Part shown: positions 25,729 through 35,420 of the stretch, piece by piece
How positions within the stretch are numbered: the first letter of the stretch is position 1
Layout of the letters: each line of letters starts with the position of its first letter
Assembly (NCBI GenBank): GCA_025449955.1
Contig: JANWIK010000023.1
Location: forward strand, 1 to 64,000
Source: Gemmatimonadaceae bacterium
Lineage (GTDB): Bacteria > Gemmatimonadota > Gemmatimonadetes > Gemmatimonadales > Gemmatimonadaceae
Direction: 5' to 3'
DNA length: 64,000 nt
Notes under the pieces: model-generated
Told to the model about the DNA's origin: nothing
Databases searched by the model: none
Seen by the model: the letters and a program-made list of their open reading frames with translations, nothing else
Program-made: the position numbers and the translations under genes

Positions 25729-26978
25729 GGTATCGGGTCGAGCGACGGAACGACCTGAACGACATCGGCGGGCGGCGCTTGCACGGGTACGGGGAAATAC
25801 ATGACGAACGCGGCGCCGCCTTCACGCGCTTCGCGCACCCACACGGTGCCCCCAAGTCCTTCGACGATGCGTGCCACGATGGCGAGGCCGAGACCGGTTC
25901 CCTTCCCCGGTTCTTTCGTCGTGAAGAAGGGATCGAACACCCGCTCGGTTTCGCTCCACGGAATGCCAGGGCCATTGTCGGCGACGACCAGCGTGACCAC
26001 TTCGCGCAGCTCGCCGACGGAGCGCAACCATGCGCGCACGCGGGCATTGGGTTGCCGCTCGACCGCGATACCGGCCGGATCCCCGCGGCGGCGGTCGCCT
26101 AACTCGGTGATCTCGGCGAACGGAACGCACTCGGTGACCACCGTGACCATCCCGGCTCCGCCCATCGCATCGACCGCGTTGAGCAGCAGATTGACCATCA
26201 CCTGCTCCAACTCGTGGGCGTCGCCCGTGAGAAACGGGAGGTCGTCATTGAGTCCGAGCGTGAGATCGGTCTGTTTGAGCGCGCCCTGATCGGTGAGCAT
26301 CTCCGTGACGCGTCGCACGACGTCGTTGAGTGACGTCGGCTCGAGCGTGCGGTGGCGAGGGCGGGCGTAGTCGAGCATGCCGCGCATGATGCGGTCGATG
26401 CGTGCGCTTTCACGCTCGATACCGACGATCGCGTCGGCGGCGTCGGCGTTGCCGTTCATGGTGCGACGCAGCAAGTGCGCGTAGCCGCCAATCGCGCCTA
26501 ACGGATTGCCGATCTCGTGCGCCACGCCCGCGGCGAGCCGCCCAACGGACGCCACCTTCTCCAGGTGGCCGCGTTGGGCCTGCTCCTCGATGAGGCGGCT
26601 CGTCATGCGGTTGATGCTTCGCGCGAGTCGCGCGAACTCGATGGTGGCGCCTTGCGGCACGCGGCGCGAGAGGTCGCCGTTGGCGATGGCCTCGGTGGTT
26701 TCGACAATGCGGTCGAGGGGGTCGAGCACGAGGCCCTGCACCTTGTACGCGCCGAACGCGACGAACACGATCACGTCGGCGATGATGAGCAGCGCGAGGT
26801 AGAGCGCGCCGTGGCGGCTCATGACCAGGTCGCGGAGGACGATCACGTTGAGCGCGGCGAGCGAGAGCGCCGCCGTGCTGAGCACGGCGAGACTCAAGAT
26901 CATCTCGGCCTTGAGGGACGTGAACACGCTGAAGCGGCTGCGGCGGCGTGCGGTGGTGCCCTCCGCGCGCGACGTCAC
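25725..26978 (-). CDS. Membrane histidine kinase (second system)
   Basis: A 417-residue kinase with two membrane segments (about 26-48 and 58-80) and almost no periplasmic loop, a HAMP linker (about 81-133), the H box with His154 (VAHEIGNPL) and a HATPase domain with N, G1 (DNGPGIPW) and G2 (GKGTGLGLAI) boxes. It probably senses membrane state or a partner protein. It sits between PilR and its own regulator with four-base overlaps on both sides. Confidence 0.9.
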   Translation of the reverse strand: MTSRAEGTTARRRSRFSVFTSLKAEMILSLAVLSTAALSLAALNVIVLRDLVMSRHGALYLALLIIADVIVFVAFGAYKVQGLVLDPLDRIVETTEAIANGDLSRRVPQGATIEFARLARSINRMTSRLIEEQAQRGHLEKVASVGRLAAGVAHEIGNPLGAIGGYAHLLRRTMNGNADAADAIVGIERESARIDRIMRGMLDYARPRHRTLEPTSLNDVVRRVTEMLTDQGALKQTDLTLGLNDDLPFLTGDAHELEQVMVNLLLNAVDAMGGAGMVTVVTECVPFAEITELGDRRRGDPAGIAVERQPNARVRAWLRSVGELREVVTLVVADNGPGIPWSETERVFDPFFTTKEPGKGTGLGLAIVARIVEGLGGTVWVREAREGGAAFVMYFPVPVQAPPADVVQVVPSLDPIP

Positions 26979-28354
26979 TCGGCGACCCCATAGCGCGAGA
27001 GTTTACGGTACAACGTGGACGGATCGATGCCTAACACTTCGGCGGCGCGGGTCTTGTTGCCGCCTTCGCTCTGCAAGACCCACATGATGTACGCGCGCTC
27101 GATCACGTCGAGCGTCGGATTGGCGGCGGTGACTTGCGACGTGACAAGCGGCTCGGCACGACGCTCCGTGATGCGTTCGGGCAGCGTGCCGATATCGATC
27201 GTTTCGCCTTCGCTCAGGATGACCGCGCGCTCGAGGGCATTCTCGAGCTCGCGCACGTTGCCCGGCCATGCGTACGATTGCATCGCGTCGAGCGCCGCTT
27301 CCGTGAGGCGCTTGGGCTCGGTCTGGCGCTGCTGCGCGGCCCGGTGCAAGAACGCGTCGATGAGGAGCGGGATGTCATCGCGGCGCGCGCGGAGCGGCGG
27401 CAGGTGCAGCGCAAACACGTTCAAGCGATAGAACAAGTCGCTGCGGAACGCCGCGCGCTTCATCTCTTCCTCGAGGTCGCGGTTGGTCGCGGCCAGCAGG
27501 CGCGTGTCGATGGGCACCGCCTCGGTGCCGCCGACCGGAATCACTTCGCGCTGCTGCAACACCCGCAGCAGCTTCACCTGCGTCGAGGGTGTGGTCTCGC
27601 CGATTTCGTCGAGGAAGAAGGTGCCACCGCCGGCGGCCGTGAAGAGGCCCGACTTGTCCTTCATCGCGCCGGTGAACGAGCCTTTGACGTGGCCGAACAA
27701 CTCGCTTTCCAAGAGACTTTCGGGTAGCGCGCCGCAGTTGATCGAGAGGAACGCACCGGACGCGCGCGCCGACAGTTGATGGATGTAGCGTGCGATGACT
27801 TCCTTACCCGTTCCCGACTCGCCTTGGATGAGGACCGTCGATTCGGTGGGCGCTACCGTTTCCGCGAGGCGCAGCACCGACAGCCACGCTTTGCTTCGCC
27901 CAACGGGCTGGCTGGCGCTGTTGCGATCGCGCCGGCTGATTTCCTGTCGCAGCGACCGGTTCTCGACTCGCAGTTGTCGATGCTCGGCGGCGCGACGCAG
28001 GATGGCGACGATGTCGCCGTTGACGAAGGGCTTCTGGATATAGTAGTAGGCGCCTTCGTTGACCGCCTGGATCGCCGAGCGAAGGTCGGCTTGGGCCGTC
28101 ATGAGGATGACGGGCAGATCGGGGTCCTTGGCGCGGGCCGCCGACAGGATCTCGAGGCCGGTGACACTGGGCATGCGCACATCGGTGATCACGATGTCCG
28201 GCGCCAACGCCGCGATCTGGTCGAGCCCCTGTCTTCCGCCTAACGCAACGTGGGGCGTGAAGCCCTCGTTCTTGAGCAGGATGCGGAGCGTCTCCAGGAT
28301 CCCCGTTTCGTCGTCGACGACGAGGACGCTCGGCTTGACGGCAGGCGCGGTCAT
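26975..28354 (-). CDS. pilR: NtrC-family sigma-54 response regulator PilR-like
   Basis: A 459-residue activator: receiver with Asp58 (IVITDVRMP), AAA+ domain with GESGTGKE and FLDEIGE, and a C-terminal Fis-type helix-turn-helix (NKTRAAEVLGIDPSTLYRKL). Its sigma-54 loop is GSFTGA, the same variant as in the second regulator. It overlaps by four bases with the six-helix kinase upstream, as in PilS-PilR pairs. It is named PilR on this pairing and the pilus context; the symbol is an inference. Confidence 0.82.
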   Translation of the reverse strand: MTAPAVKPSVLVVDDETGILETLRILLKNEGFTPHVALGGRQGLDQIAALAPDIVITDVRMPSVTGLEILSAARAKDPDLPVILMTAQADLRSAIQAVNEGAYYYIQKPFVNGDIVAILRRAAEHRQLRVENRSLRQEISRRDRNSASQPVGRSKAWLSVLRLAETVAPTESTVLIQGESGTGKEVIARYIHQLSARASGAFLSINCGALPESLLESELFGHVKGSFTGAMKDKSGLFTAAGGGTFFLDEIGETTPSTQVKLLRVLQQREVIPVGGTEAVPIDTRLLAATNRDLEEEMKRAAFRSDLFYRLNVFALHLPPLRARRDDIPLLIDAFLHRAAQQRQTEPKRLTEAALDAMQSYAWPGNVRELENALERAVILSEGETIDIGTLPERITERRAEPLVTSQVTAANPTLDVIERAYIMWVLQSEGGNKTRAAEVLGIDPSTLYRKLSRYGVAE

Positions 28355-29988
28355 GCGGCCTCCGCGCCGGCCGCCTGCGGGATCGGGAGCAACACGGTGA
28401 ATCGTGTGCCGCGCTTGCCGGTATCGAGGAGTACGCAGCCGCGGTGGGCTTCGATCGCGCGGTGCACGATCGGCAGTCCGAGGCCGGTGCCACCCGGCTT
28501 CGTCGTGAAGAAGGGATCGAACACGCGGTCCTTGATCGATGCGGGGATGCCGGGGCCGAAATCGGTGACGCGCAGCGCGACGGCTCCGTCGCGGAACACG
28601 ACGCCGGCGGGGACTTGCTCTCTCGTTAGGCGCGTGACTTCGACGGCGACGCGCCCGTTGTCGGGCGACGCTTGCACGGCGTTGAGCGTGATGTTGAAGA
28701 TCGCGCGATGGAGCAGGTCCTCGTCGCCCTCGACGAGGACGGGATCACCGGGTGCCTGGCACGCCACGGCGATGCCGCGATCGCAATCGGGGTGCGAGGC
28801 AGCCAGCCCGGTCGCGGCGCGCGCGACTTCGGCGAGGTCGATGAGGTCTCCGCGCGTCTTGCGGACGCGCGCGAAGTCGAGGAACTCGGTCAGGAGTCGC
28901 GCCAAGCGATCGGACTCGCGCACGATGAGCGTGCCTAACGTGCGCTCGTCGTCGGTGGCGCGGGGCGCGCGGGCGAGCTGCTCGACGGCGCTGCGGATCG
29001 ACGCGAGCGGATTCTTGATCTCGTGCGCGAGCGACGCGCTCAACTCGGCGACGCCCTCGAGGCGTTCGGCGCGGAGGCGGAGCTCTTCGAGGCGTTTGTT
29101 GTCGGTGATGTCCTGGAAGATCGCGGTGGCGGACAAGGTCGAATCGTCGCCGTCGGAATCGAGGATCGTCGTCGTGAAGCCGATGGGGAACGAGCGATTC
29201 GTGTGCGTGATGACCGCTTCACCGCGCGTGACACGCTCACCCTCGGTCATCGCGTGTTCGAGGGCGTCCGCAAGCGCGGGACACGCGCCGGCGATGACCT
29301 CGCTCAATGGCCGACCGCGCGCTGTCTCTTGATCGAAGCCGAGGAGCGTGCCCGCAGCCGGATTGGCAAACAGCAGCCGGCGTTGGGGGCCGACGGTGAC
29401 GATGCCGCTCCGAATGTTGCGCAGAATGTCTTCGGCCTGGAGTCGCGCGAGAGCAAGTTGGGCTTCCAGCTCTTCGCGATCGACGCCCGCTTCTTTGAGT
29501 CGCGCGCTCAGGTAGGCAACGCCCAACGCCGCGCCGGCGAACACGGCGAGTTGGAGCATCATGCCCAAGTCCAACGCCCCGCCTCGCGAGATAATGACGT
29601 CGGCGATGTAGCACGAGATGCCAAGCGCCGCGACGAGCAGCCCACCGCCGGCGGGGAGGAGCAACGACGCACCGGCCGTGACGAGAATGTAGAGCGCGGC
29701 GAACTGCGACAGTTCGCCGCCCGTGATGTGCACGACGGCCGTCACGAGGGCGACGTCGAAAACCGCTTGGAGGTAGCAGAACGCGCGACCGGCGCGGCGC
29801 GTGGCTTGCGAGCCGTACCACACCGAGAGGGCGGTGACGGCGAGCGCCGCGATGACGGCGAGCGATGCGATGAGCGTGACGCGCGCTTCGGCGGACTTCC
29901 AAGCCAGGACCGCCGCGACGAAAATAGCGGAGGCCAGCGAAAGACGGCCGATGTAGATCCACCGGAGGACGCGGCGCTGGTCGAGCAT
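28351..29988 (-). CDS. pilS: PilS-like histidine kinase
   Basis: A 545-residue kinase with about six membrane segments in the first 165 residues, a PAS domain (about 185-295), the H box with His322 (LAHEIKNPLASI) and a HATPase domain (DFGPGIP, GGTGLGLPIV). This is the architecture of PilS, which in Pseudomonas monitors pilin in the membrane and controls PilR. It starts the four-gene two-component operon. The 150 bp to the divergent CNNM gene hold the promoters of both. Confidence 0.85.
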   Translation of the reverse strand: MLDQRRVLRWIYIGRLSLASAIFVAAVLAWKSAEARVTLIASLAVIAALAVTALSVWYGSQATRRAGRAFCYLQAVFDVALVTAVVHITGGELSQFAALYILVTAGASLLLPAGGGLLVAALGISCYIADVIISRGGALDLGMMLQLAVFAGAALGVAYLSARLKEAGVDREELEAQLALARLQAEDILRNIRSGIVTVGPQRRLLFANPAAGTLLGFDQETARGRPLSEVIAGACPALADALEHAMTEGERVTRGEAVITHTNRSFPIGFTTTILDSDGDDSTLSATAIFQDITDNKRLEELRLRAERLEGVAELSASLAHEIKNPLASIRSAVEQLARAPRATDDERTLGTLIVRESDRLARLLTEFLDFARVRKTRGDLIDLAEVARAATGLAASHPDCDRGIAVACQAPGDPVLVEGDEDLLHRAIFNITLNAVQASPDNGRVAVEVTRLTREQVPAGVVFRDGAVALRVTDFGPGIPASIKDRVFDPFFTTKPGGTGLGLPIVHRAIEAHRGCVLLDTGKRGTRFTVLLPIPQAAGAEAA

Positions 29989-30138
29989 CGTTATGGTCGA
30001 GTGGTCGGCGGTCCGGGCGCCATGTCCGTCGCGAGGACGGGTGCGAAGCCGGGCGTCTCTCGCGGAATGAGAGGCTGACGTACCGCGACGCCTGGCGTTT
30101 TGCTATATCTTCGACGACTGCCTCTGCCAAGGAGTTAC

Positions 30139-31482
30139 GTGGCTGGTCCACCTGATGACCTGACCGCCGGCGCGATCGTGCTCCGGTTGCTGGCGGTCCT
30201 GCTGCTCGTGCTTGCGAACGCCTTTTTTGTGTCGGCGGAATTCGGGCTCGTGGGTGCGCGGCGCAGCCGGATCGACGCCATGGCGAGTCGCGGTGACCGG
30301 CGCGCGAAGATCGTCCAAGAGACGCTCAAGCATCTCGACCTGTACATCTCGGCGACGCAGCTGGGCATCACGCTGTCGTCGCTGGCGCTGGGGTGGATCG
30401 GCGAAGCGACCATGGCAACAGTGCTCGACCGTCTGCTGCGGACGTTCGGCTATGTGCCGTCACCGACGTTGACGCACAGCGCCGCCGCGGTCACGAGCGC
30501 GTTCGTCATCATCACGTTTCTCCATATTGTGTTAGGCGAGCTCGCGCCGAAGTCGATGGCGCTACTCAATCCGGAGGGCGTGAGCCGGTGGGTCGCACTG
30601 CCGTTGCGGCTCTTCTCGACGGTGATGCGGCCCTTCATTGCGGTGCTCAACGGCGCGGCGAACGCGTTTCTCCGATTGCTGGGGCTGCACACCGTGGAAG
30701 AGACGGCGCGCGTGCACTCGCCGGAGGAACTGCGGCTGCTCGTGATGCAGGCGCGCGCGCACGGAATACTGGATGAAAGCGACTCGCAGATGCTGGCCGG
30801 CGTATTCGACTTCCACAACAAGAAAGCGCGCGACGTAATGCGTCCGCGGACGGAAGTCGCCGCCTTACAGGTGGACGCGACCGAAGACGAGGTGCTCGAG
30901 GTGTTGCGACGCGAGCGCTATTCGCGGTATCCGGTGTACGGCGAGACGTTAGACGACATCGTGGGCGTACTCCTGGCGAAGGACTTGTGGCTGCGCGACG
31001 GGCGCGAGCCGTTCTCGCTCAAACGATACGTCCGCGAGGCGATGTACGTGCCCGACACGCGCGCGGCGGAGCGTGTACTGGATGATTTGCGGCGGACGCG
31101 GGCGCATATGGCTGTCGTGCTCGACGAATTCGGCGGCACATCGGGCATCGTGACAATGGAAGATCTGATCGAAGAAGTCATCGGCGACATCTCCGATGAA
31201 TACGACGTGGCCGCGCGCGACGCGTTGATGCAGAACGGCGTGTTGGAGCTCGCCGGGTCGATGTCGTTGATCGACGTGCGCTCGGATCACAGTGTTCGGA
31301 TACCCGAGGGGAGCTGGTCGACGTTAGGCGGATATGTGTTCTCGCAGCTGGGCCGGCTGCCGAAGGTCGGCGATCGCGTCGCGTTTCCGGGTGGAGATCT
31401 CGAGGTGGTGGCGATGGACGGGAAGCGAGTGGCGGCGGTGCGCGTGCACCGCGCGGCGTCGGAAGGTTCGGTGCCGGCGTGA
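30139..31482 (+). CDS. CNNM/CBS-domain membrane protein (HlyC/CorC family)
   Basis: A 447-residue transporter-like protein. The N-terminal CNNM (DUF21) domain has about four membrane helices (10-30, 65-85, 100-130, 145-165) with the motifs FVSAEFGLVGAR and GELAPKS. Two CBS domains follow (about 215-330), then a small C-terminal CorC_HlyC domain that ends with FPGGDLEVV. Relatives act in magnesium or cobalt balance. The GTG at 30139 is preceded by AAGGAG at a 5-nt spacing; the frame extends to a weak TTG at 30100. It ends in a GTGA overlap with the ArfB-like gene. Confidence 0.88.
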   Translation: MAGPPDDLTAGAIVLRLLAVLLLVLANAFFVSAEFGLVGARRSRIDAMASRGDRRAKIVQETLKHLDLYISATQLGITLSSLALGWIGEATMATVLDRLLRTFGYVPSPTLTHSAAAVTSAFVIITFLHIVLGELAPKSMALLNPEGVSRWVALPLRLFSTVMRPFIAVLNGAANAFLRLLGLHTVEETARVHSPEELRLLVMQARAHGILDESDSQMLAGVFDFHNKKARDVMRPRTEVAALQVDATEDEVLEVLRRERYSRYPVYGETLDDIVGVLLAKDLWLRDGREPFSLKRYVREAMYVPDTRAAERVLDDLRRTRAHMAVVLDEFGGTSGIVTMEDLIEEVIGDISDEYDVAARDALMQNGVLELAGSMSLIDVRSDHSVRIPEGSWSTLGGYVFSQLGRLPKVGDRVAFPGGDLEVVAMDGKRVAAVRVHRAASEGSVPA

Positions 31483-31907
31483 GCGAGGGGTTGCGCGTGA
31501 GCGCCCGGGTGACCATCGCGCGCGACGAGCTGGTGGTGCGGGCGACGCGATCGGGTGGTCCGGGCGGCCAGCACGTCAACACATCGGCGACACGCATCGA
31601 GGTGCTGTGGAGTCCCTCGGCGTCGCATTCGTTAGGCGAAGCCGATCGGGTGCGTGTCGCGACGCGGCTCGCGGCGCGGCTCGACGGGTCGGGCTTCGTG
31701 CGCGTGGTGGCGAGCGAACATCGCAGCCAGCGGCAGAACCGGGAGGCCGCGGAGGCGCGGCTCGCGGACTTGGTGCGGCGCGCGTTGGTGGTGCCCAAGC
31801 GGCGCGTGAAGACTCGGACGCCGCGCGCCGCGGTCGAGCGCCGCCTGTCGGACAAGAAACGCCGCTCGGAGCAGAAGCGCGACCGGCGCCCGTCGAAGGA
31901 CGAGTAA
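31479..31907 (+). CDS. arfB: ArfB/YaeJ-type peptidyl-tRNA hydrolase
   Basis: A 142-residue class I release factor-like protein that frees stalled ribosomes lacking a stop codon. The catalytic GGQ is at residues 29-31 within RSGGPGGQHVN. The C-terminal tail from about 105 is very basic (KRRVKTR, KKRRSEQKRDRR), as needed to enter the empty mRNA channel. It starts at a GTG overlapping the stop of the CNNM gene. Eleven bases separate its end from the convergent gene at 31919. Confidence 0.9.
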   Translation: MSEGLRVSARVTIARDELVVRATRSGGPGGQHVNTSATRIEVLWSPSASHSLGEADRVRVATRLAARLDGSGFVRVVASEHRSQRQNREAAEARLADLVRRALVVPKRRVKTRTPRAAVERRLSDKKRRSEQKRDRRPSKDE

Positions 31908-31918
31908 GGCGGAACGTG

Positions 31919-32722
31919 CTACGGTAGCAAATCGACCTTCGACGTCACGACTTGCGTCACCGGAATGGTTTTCCCGCTGGTCTTATCGGTGACGCTCATG
32001 GTCATCGTCTCGTTCGACGTCGCGCCGAGGTAGACGCCATCGCGACTGATGAAGTAGAGGCCGTCGGCGTTGCCGTGTCCATCGACCGAGAGATTCTGGT
32101 TCAACGTCGACTGCGTAGCCGCGATCGTGAGGTCGGCCGCGCGATGGACCCGCCACGCATGTTGGCCTTGATACGTGGTGTCGCCGAGGATGGTCGACGT
32201 CGTGATCGTTTTGGAGTCGAGGTGCGAGCCGTTGGAGTCCTGTTTGTTGTTCGTGGTGTCGACCCACTTGCTGCCGACGCGCGGATGCGCGGGGAGCGCG
32301 ACCAGGAACCGCGTCATGCCTTCGACCAGGTTTTTCGCGTCCGGGTCCTTCTGCTCGGTGGACGAGGTGAAGGTGTACACCTTTCCAGACGGTGACATGA
32401 CGCCATGCACCTGCGTGCCCTTCATTCCCGAGATGTCCGGCAGAGTAACGGGCGGATCCGCAGTGATGCTGGTGGAATCCATCGTGTAGGAGAAGTCGAG
32501 CGTGTCCTTGGCGTGCGCGGCGAGCGTCACGGAAACGATCTGTTCGTTGGTGATCGTGAACTTGCTGTGTTGGCCGTCCTGCTCTTGGTCACGTGAGATA
32601 ACGGACATCAAGTGGTAGCGGCGCGATCCCGGGGCGTAGGTCGCAACCGCTTGCGCGGGGAGCGTGTTGGTTGCAAGCACCGATAGCATTGCGGTCAGCG
32701 AGAGGGTACGACCGAGTGACAT
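31919..32722 (-). CDS. Exported protein of unknown function
   Basis: A 267-residue product with a signal peptide (about 1-25, ending LPAQA). The body is rich in Thr, Ser and beta strands, with no Cys pair or catalytic motif that I recognise; it may be a beta-barrel-like or lipid-carrier fold of the DUF6263 type (a guess). The ATG at 32722 follows AGGAG by seven bases. The frame extends to 32803 but that part lacks a signal sequence. It is monocistronic, convergent with arfB and divergent from mutY. Confidence 0.65.
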   Translation of the reverse strand: MSLGRTLSLTAMLSVLATNTLPAQAVATYAPGSRRYHLMSVISRDQEQDGQHSKFTITNEQIVSVTLAAHAKDTLDFSYTMDSTSITADPPVTLPDISGMKGTQVHGVMSPSGKVYTFTSSTEQKDPDAKNLVEGMTRFLVALPAHPRVGSKWVDTTNNKQDSNGSHLDSKTITTSTILGDTTYQGQHAWRVHRAADLTIAATQSTLNQNLSVDGHGNADGLYFISRDGVYLGATSNETMTMSVTDKTSGKTIPVTQVVTSKVDLLP

Positions 32723-32885
32723 ACGTGCTCCTCGCGCGGGCGGCGCCTGCGCATTAGCCGTTGAATACCCGGTGCGGATGGCGGAGGTTTCCGCACAGGG
32801 CATCGCGGAAAATACATCGTGTCGGGCACCCAGTCTGCGTGTGCGTCCACCGCAGAGCCCGCCGCGCGCGACGACGCATGACTAA

Positions 32886-33611
32886 ATGACGAAACGACGC
32901 TCTCGGTCTGGCGGTGCGACGCATCGCGGCGAGATGGCACTCGAGCGGGCGCTGGCGGTCCGACTGCGATTCGGGCGGCTGCTGCGTGCGTGGTACCGCG
33001 CGCACCATCGGGATTTGCCGTGGCGAAAGACGCGCGATCCGTATCGGATTCTCGTGTCGGAATTGATGCTGCAGCAGACGCCGGTCTCGAGGGTCATGCT
33101 CAGGTATGGCGAGTTTCTCGAGCGATTCCCGACCCTGGACGCACTGGCGCGCGCACGCCCGGCGCGCGTGATGGAAGCGTGGGCCGGTTTGGGGTACTAC
33201 GCTCGCGCGAGGAATCTGCATCGGTTGGCACGCACGGTGGCCGAGTCGGGAGCGCCGGCGACGTTGCCTGGGGACGCGGCCGCATTGCGGTCACTGCCGG
33301 GGGTCGGCGCGTACACGGCGGGCGCCGTGGCATCGTTTGCGTTCGAGCAGCGTGAGGCGCTCGTGGACACGAACGTGGCGCGTGTCGTGCGCCGCGTCTT
33401 CGGGCCGGAGCTCGACGTCACGCGCGGCGGCGACCGGCGGCGCATTTGGGAGGTGGCGCGGGCGTTGCTGCCGCGAACGGGACGGGCGACGTACGTGCAC
33501 AATCAAGCATTGATGGAGTTAGGCGCGCTCGTCTGCACGGCGCGCGTGCGGCACTGCGGGCGATGCCCCGTGCGGAGCGTCTGCGCCACGTACGAGGCGG
33601 ACCGCCCGTGA
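32886..33611 (+). CDS. mutY: A/G-specific adenine glycosylase (MutY), short form
   Basis: A 241-residue HhH-GPD base-excision glycosylase that removes adenine opposite 8-oxoguanine. Catalytic Glu59 (VSELMLQQT), the helix-hairpin-helix LPGVGAYTA, catalytic Asp161 (VDTNVARV) and a [4Fe-4S] loop Cys217-x6-Cys224-x2-Cys227-x5-Cys233 are intact. The C-terminal NUDIX-like domain that reads 8-oxoG in classic MutY is missing; the protein ends just after the cluster. Met17 at 32934 is an alternative start. It overlaps by GTGA with mprF. Confidence 0.85.
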   Translation: MTKRRSRSGGATHRGEMALERALAVRLRFGRLLRAWYRAHHRDLPWRKTRDPYRILVSELMLQQTPVSRVMLRYGEFLERFPTLDALARARPARVMEAWAGLGYYARARNLHRLARTVAESGAPATLPGDAAALRSLPGVGAYTAGAVASFAFEQREALVDTNVARVVRRVFGPELDVTRGGDRRRIWEVARALLPRTGRATYVHNQALMELGALVCTARVRHCGRCPVRSVCATYEADRP

Positions 33612-35371
33612 ACGCGTGGCAGGACACGACGGCGCTTCGTCGGTTAGGCGCGTACGTGCCGGCCAACACGGTGCACTACCTGCTGCCCAGCATCGCGGTG
33701 GCGGTGGCGTTCGGCGCCGTGTTCGTGCTGCGGCACAAGCGTCCGTTGCAGCGCGTGCTGCGCGTGACGGGGACGGTGGCACCGGTCGTGGTGCCGCGCT
33801 TGTTGGCGGCGACGACGTTCCTGGCCGGATCGATCCTGATCTTTTCGGGCGCGACGCCGGCCGCCGCCGAGCGCTTGGGCTGGTTGGTGCAGGTACTGCC
33901 CTTGCCCGTGATCGAGGTCTCGCACTTTTTCGGCAGTCTCGCGGGCGCGGGGTTGCTCATCCTGGCGCGCGGCTTGTGGCGCCGGCTCGATGCTGCGTAT
34001 TCGTTGACCGTCGTTCTGTTAGGCGCGGGCGCGTTGTTCTGCCTGCTCAAGGAGCTGGACGTCGAGGAAGCGGTGTTGCTCGCGGCGATGCTCGGCGCCC
34101 TGGTGGCGAGCCGGCGATTCTTCTATCGGAAAGCGAGCTTGTTCGAGGAGCGGTTCACCGCGCCGTGGATCGCGGCGATCCTTCTCGTGGTGGTGGGGTC
34201 CGTCGTGTTGGGCATCATCTCGTATGGGTGGCCGGACATCAGCGGCGGGACGTTCTGGCGTTTCTCACCTGGCGCCGAAGCACCGCGCTTTCTGCGGGCG
34301 ACGACCGGCGTGTTGGTCGTGCTGGTGCTCGTGGCCGGGACGCGTCTCATCACGCCGGCGCGCGCGCGGCCGGGGTTGCCGACGCACGCGGACCTCGATG
34401 CCGTCGCGCCGATTGTCGGCGCGTCGCCGGAGGCGGCGGCCAATCTCGCGTTTGTGGGCGACAAGGCGCTGCTGTTCAACGCGGCGCGCACGGGGTTCGT
34501 GATGTACGCCGTCGCGCGGCGCAGCTGGGTTGCGTTAGGCGATCCGGTGGCGCCGCCGGATGACGTTCCCGACTTGGCGCTCCGGTTCATCGCGGCCTGC
34601 GACCGGCACGGCGCGTGGCCGGTGTTCTACAAGGTCGGGACGGCGCACCTGCACCGCTATCTGGACATCGGGTTCAACGTCGCGAAGTTGGGCGAGGAAG
34701 CGCGCGTTCCGTTAGGCGACTTTTCGCTCGAGGGCCCGGAGCGGCGCAACCTCCGGCGGGTCTGTCGGACCGCGGTGAAAGATGGATGCTCGTTCGAGAT
34801 GCTGTCCGCCCAAGCGGTCGACGAACAGGTGGGCGCGCTGCGGGCCGTGTCGGACGCGTGGCTCGAGGCGAAACGCGCGCGTGAAAAGCGGTTCTCGCTG
34901 GGATTCTTCGATGACGACTACGTCCGACGATTTCCGACAGGCGTCGTGCGGCGCGACGGACAGATTATCGCCTTCGCCAACGCGTGGCCATCCGGATGTC
35001 ACGAGGAGATCGAAGTCGACCTGATGCGATTCACGCCCGGTGCACCGCCGGGTATCATGCGCTACGCGCTGTCCGAGATGATGTCGTGGGGAAAGGCAGA
35101 GGGGTATCGCTGGTTCAATCTCGGGATGGCGCCCTTGTCCGGACTCACGGGCAGTACGATCGCCCCGCTCTGGCATCGGTTGGGCACCGCGGCCTTCGGT
35201 CACGGGGAGCGATTCTACAACTTCCAGGGCGTGCGCGAGTTCAAGGAGTGGTTTCACCCCGTCTGGGTGCCGAAGTACCTGGTGTCGCCCGGCGGCGCGC
35301 TGCGCCCGGTGATCATGGCGAACATCGCGTCGCTGGTGGCGGGCGGACTGGAAGGCGTCGTCCGCCGTTAG
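33608..35371 (+). CDS. mprF: MprF-like phosphatidylglycerol lysyltransferase/flippase
   Basis: A 587-residue protein started at a GTG in the mutY stop overlap. About seven membrane segments fill residues 20-260. A soluble DUF2156 (dual GNAT-like) domain follows from about 280, with DPVAPPDD, GYRWFNLGMAPLSG and HPVWVPKYLV segments that are typical of MprF. The family transfers lysine or alanine from tRNA to phosphatidylglycerol, which lowers surface charge and gives resistance to cationic peptides. The membrane part is shorter than in S. aureus MprF (14 helices). It leads into the DUF4129-MoxR chain. Confidence 0.87.
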   Translation: MNAWQDTTALRRLGAYVPANTVHYLLPSIAVAVAFGAVFVLRHKRPLQRVLRVTGTVAPVVVPRLLAATTFLAGSILIFSGATPAAAERLGWLVQVLPLPVIEVSHFFGSLAGAGLLILARGLWRRLDAAYSLTVVLLGAGALFCLLKELDVEEAVLLAAMLGALVASRRFFYRKASLFEERFTAPWIAAILLVVVGSVVLGIISYGWPDISGGTFWRFSPGAEAPRFLRATTGVLVVLVLVAGTRLITPARARPGLPTHADLDAVAPIVGASPEAAANLAFVGDKALLFNAARTGFVMYAVARRSWVALGDPVAPPDDVPDLALRFIAACDRHGAWPVFYKVGTAHLHRYLDIGFNVAKLGEEARVPLGDFSLEGPERRNLRRVCRTAVKDGCSFEMLSAQAVDEQVGALRAVSDAWLEAKRAREKRFSLGFFDDDYVRRFPTGVVRRDGQIIAFANAWPSGCHEEIEVDLMRFTPGAPPGIMRYALSEMMSWGKAEGYRWFNLGMAPLSGLTGSTIAPLWHRLGTAAFGHGERFYNFQGVREFKEWFHPVWVPKYLVSPGGALRPVIMANIASLVAGGLEGVVRR

Positions 35372-35420
35372 CGCAGGCGGTGGCGCGTTGGGTGTCTCCA
35401 TCCTATTATCTCCGCACCGC

